Source: Lepidostoma basale
Lineage: Eukaryota > Arthropoda > Insecta > Trichoptera > Lepidostomatidae
NCBI GenBank assembly: GCA_022606425.2
Contig: JAHDVF020000441.1
Coordinates: 372,001 to 436,000, forward strand
Direction of reading: 5' to 3'
DNA length: 64,000 nt
Shown: positions 61,321 through 64,000 of the stretch, piece by piece
Position numbering within the stretch: position 1 is the stretch's first letter
Layout of the letters: the number at the start of each line of letters is the position of its first letter
Notes under the pieces: model-generated
Database searches by the model: none
What the model was told of the DNA's origin: nothing
Seen by the model: the letters and a program-made list of their open reading frames with translations, nothing else
Made by a program: the position numbers and the translations under genes

Positions 61321-62424
61321 TAATAAGTGATATTTGATATAGTAAGTGATACATATCTTCAGTGATACATATTGTATTGTAAAGATCACATATTATATAT
61401 TATACATCTTATATATCTACAACACAAAGTATGGCGAACATAGAAGAAAATCTTTATATTTTTAAATTATTTGATCTTTTGGCATTACCTTTATCATAAG
61501 TTTTTTTTAATTAAAAAATATTTTTTGTAAACGGTCTTAAGTTATAAGATAAGTCAAAATCATGATCAACATCAAATTATGATCAAATGATTAAAAGTCA
61601 AGTATTTCAATATCTGAAACACTACCGCAACTATATGTATTATTCAACTAGTTTACATAAAACAAGTTGGTTTAATTGATAAAATACGTTATATCCGCTA
61701 TTTGTACCTTATTTAGCTAAAACGTGCGTGTCCAGGTGGTAAAAATATTTCATGAAATGCTGTCAGAATTTACGCCCAGCTTTAGTATGAGAATACACTT
61801 CACAGCTGTCACTGTGGAGTTGTATAATTTACACCGCCTCGATTAATACAGCCATCCTTTCAGGTATCCATCAGCATTCTAAGCAGACACGCAACAATTT
61901 AAGCTGCCTCAAATATCACACGTTTTATTACAATAAAGACTGATTTTACACATGAACTAAAAAAAAACATTTGAAAGTTGTATTCAAACTCTTTTGTTTA
62001 TCAGAGAAACTTTTAGATATTTTTTAAATTATTTAAATTTGATATCAAGATTGTCCTCAGTAACTTCATTATATTAATTGTAGAAGAAATTGGATAATTA
62101 TTTTAACACATTATTTGCGGGATGATTTGCACGCTTATTATCCCGTGATCCTGGTTTAAAAAAAATGAGTTAATTAAAATATAGCATTTCGAAAGAATAA
62201 CAGTTTTTCCAATCCGACGAATGTTTTAATTAAAATACATACATGCATAAAGCTTATTCTTATCGCGGATCAAATCAAACATGTGACGTAAAAGACACTT
62301 CTTAATCTTCAAATAATTTATATTTTTAATTGAAATTTCTTGGTAGAAGTTCATGTTAAATAATGTAAACAAAAAATAAAATATAAAAAAATTCTTTATT
62401 ATTATTGTATAATATATATTTAGT
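61321..62424. other. AT-rich intron stretch, no gene
   Basis: ACAACACAAAGTATGGCGAA, AACATAGAAGAA at 61,410 is also found at 37,409 and 39,660 next to hammerhead-like pairs, so a scrap of that element is present. No gene. Confidence 0.4.
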
Positions 62425-62575
62425 GTGCTTCCACTTCCACGTTTACCGGTTTCGGCAGCTTGCTGAAGAACAAGAAGATGGCAGACCAAAGAGACCAGAA
62501 GATGGCAGCAAGCTGCCGAAACTGGTCCACGATAAGCACAAGTGGAAACACACTAAATATATAATTATAAAGATT
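62425..62575. repeat. Inverted hammerhead-like pair, CTGG family
   Basis: Left arm GTGCTTCCACTTCCACG, TACCGGTTTCGGCAGCTTGC and right arm AGCAAGCTGCCGAAACTGGT, CACAAGTGGAAACACAC. The right arm has CAGAAGA, stem GGCAG/CTGCC, GAAA, CTGG and UC. U4 of the core is changed. The phrase AGAAGATGGCAG occurs twice. Confidence 0.6.
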
Positions 62576-63434
62576 TTTTTATCATTTTTGTTTTGTTTTC
62601 ATTATTTTTTAACCGCCCTATGCATATGAACGTACGTGATACGCACACTTTGACTGTACCATTCTGCGCTATCCCGTATCACGTACGCGCTTGAGAAAAA
62701 GTAATGTACCTAAAATGTACAAACCTTTGGGGATATGCGCGTGTGCCAACAGCACTTGAGTACAAGTATTCACAAGTATGATAGTTTTACAAGAGGCAGG
62801 CGAAGTGCTCGGTCAAGTTTTTTACTTATTAAATTTAATTATAATAATAAAATCCTTCTTTTTTTGCACGTATCTCGGAAAATTACCTGAAGGTAGGGTG
62901 GTTAATCTTAATGAAGATTCTCTATTCTATCAACTGCCATTTTCATTTGATTTAATGGTATTTTTTTTCTGCAATTTTTAATACTTTAACTCTCTTATTT
63001 ATCGTTTCTTAAACATTTGTGTTCAATTCAATTTTTCAAGTTTTTTTTTTATATTTGATGGGAATGACAAGTTTGGCATTGCTTACCTATCAAATTTAGC
63101 TTCAAGTAGTATAACTTCTATTTATAATTGAAAATGTCTGAGATCGTATCATTGTTTCACCTTTGATGACATTGTCACGGGATCGGGGCTATCGAATGAC
63201 ATGTTGTATATTACTAGAATTACTGGAAATCGTTTCGAGATTTGTAAAAAAAAACTTCCCACACAAAATTAAATGGCAATTTCGATTTTTATTAATCCAA
63301 TGCATACACATATAAAATCATATTGAGCTTATGTCCATTGCATTGTCCAAAAGTCCATTATTGTATACTTATTTATGCCAATTAAAATCATTCAAATTTA
63401 TTTAAAGGTAATTGTGGATTTCGTTACTTTGATA
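62576..63434. other. AT-rich intron stretch, no gene
   Basis: TACGTGATACGCACAC and CGTATCACGTACGCGC at 62,631-62,695 form a short inverted repeat. GATGGGAATGACAAGTTTGG near 63,057 is a family B scrap. Nothing else is seen. Confidence 0.35.
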
Positions 63435-63842
63435 TTCTAAAAATATTATCGGTAGTGTGTTTGATAGAATATCTAATGATGAAGTAAGAAAGGAATGTAA
63501 AGCGGATGAATGCGTGATAAATATAATCAAAAAAGGGTCACTAAGATGGTTTGGACATATGGAACGAATGGATTAGGGAAGAATGGTTAAAAATATATGT
63601 TCAAGTAGTGTGAATGGAAAAAAGTCGAGAAAGGCCAAGGAAGACATTGCATGACTAAATTAATCAATCACTGAAAGGCGGCCATGTTCGAAGTAGGAAC
63701 AATCGACGAGCGTGCATGTCACGATGTGTGAATGTAGAAGAGGAGCGAGACTTATATCAGGATAGAATAATGTGGCGATCCATCCTCGCCTACCCCTCCG
63801 GGAAAACGGCGTGATGGTTAGTTAGTTTGATGGTTAGGTAGT
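63435..63842 (+). mobile_element. LINE-T 3' end with short tail
   Basis: It starts at the V-F-D-R-I-S-N-D-E-V-R-K-E-C equivalent, passes I-K-K-G-S-L-R-W-F-G-H-M-E-R-M-D-stop and the K-G-G-H-V-R-S-R-N-N-R-R equivalent, and ends ACGGCGTGATGGTTAGTTAG, TTTGATGGTTAG. It belongs to the subgroup of 50,655. Frames are broken. Confidence 0.8.
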
Positions 63843-63884
63843 GTTTGCAACAGTCTAAAAAAACATGCACATGATGTACATACA

Positions 63885-63975
63885 AACATTTCGTTCGAAC
63901 ATTTGATAATGCCTTAGCAAGACGAAACGCTTCACTTCCTTAAAACATAATGAAACCGACGTTTCTTGAATATGT
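63885..63975. repeat. Hairpin family B, right arm
   Basis: TTTGATAATGCCTTAGCAAG, ACGAAACGCTTCACTTCC, AAAACATAATGAAACC and GACGTTTCTTG match the right half of 26,490-26,670. The window ends soon after. Confidence 0.5.
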
Positions 63976-64000
63976 ATTTATTATTTAAGCGGATGATGGA

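Larger units (their letters stand above)
41655..64000 (+). other. hdc: First intron of headcase (start), rest of window
   Basis: No exon-like GC-rich, Ser/Gln-rich coding block continuing Headcase was found after 41,655. The region is AT-rich and filled with LINE, BEL/Pao-like and hairpin repeats. Long 5' introns are common in developmental insect genes. The call depends on the absence of further hdc exons, which was judged by eye only. Confidence 0.6.

Overview
The window is a piece of an AT-rich insect genome, most likely a moth or butterfly. The evidence is the one recognisable host gene (an insect-type headcase first coding exon) plus a dense load of truncated RTE-like, jockey/CR1-like and BEL/Pao-like retroelement pieces. 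It carries essentially one host gene. The rest is transposable-element debris in AT-rich DNA. The species was not identified.

Host gene: a CpG- and GC-rich block at about 40,380-41,655 holds the presumed promoter, the 5' UTR and the first coding exon of headcase (hdc/HECA) on the + strand. The exon starts at ATG 41,101 and runs into a strong splice donor at about 41,655. No later hdc exon was recognised, so 41,655-64,000 is read as the first intron (more than 22 kb).

Repeats, with names used here only for reference. (1) LINE-T: a non-LTR retrotransposon 3' end coding for the tail of a reverse-transcriptase ORF (GSEAWNWQKKDE, RNRGRPRKTWHDQINQ and SAYPFGETA motifs) and ending in a GTTA microsatellite. 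About 30 5'-truncated copies lie on both strands. (2) RTE-like LINE pieces, including one nearly undamaged RT ORF at 8,924-10,912 nested in a LINE-T copy with a 9-bp target-site duplication. (3) Jockey/CR1-like 3' ends, one with a TTTGA tail. (4) A tRNA-derived SINE. (5) Repeat X, an unclassified family marked by GTAAGCCAGAAGATCCAAG. (6) A large set of paired, inverted hairpins with the order C-U-G-A-N-G-A, stem-loop, GAAA, short palindrome, U-C. This is the core of a hammerhead ribozyme with very short helix III, as known from Penelope-like retroelements. Several families differ in stems and loops but keep this order. (7) A 380-bp MITE and an 835-bp foldback element.

Layout: 1-17 kb, LINE-T, jockey-like and RTE-like pieces including nested insertions; 17-25 kb, SINE, a long damaged RT and more LINE tails; 25-40 kb, AT-rich DNA with the MITE, the foldback element, SINEs and most hammerhead-like pairs; 40.4-41.7 kb, hdc promoter and exon; 41.7-64 kb, hdc intron with LINE-T copies, a BEL/Pao-like leader, a G-rich tract and more hammerhead-like pairs.

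The most interesting signal is the hammerhead-like array. The claim rests on secondary structure read by eye and has not been tested by folding, covariance search or cleavage assay.
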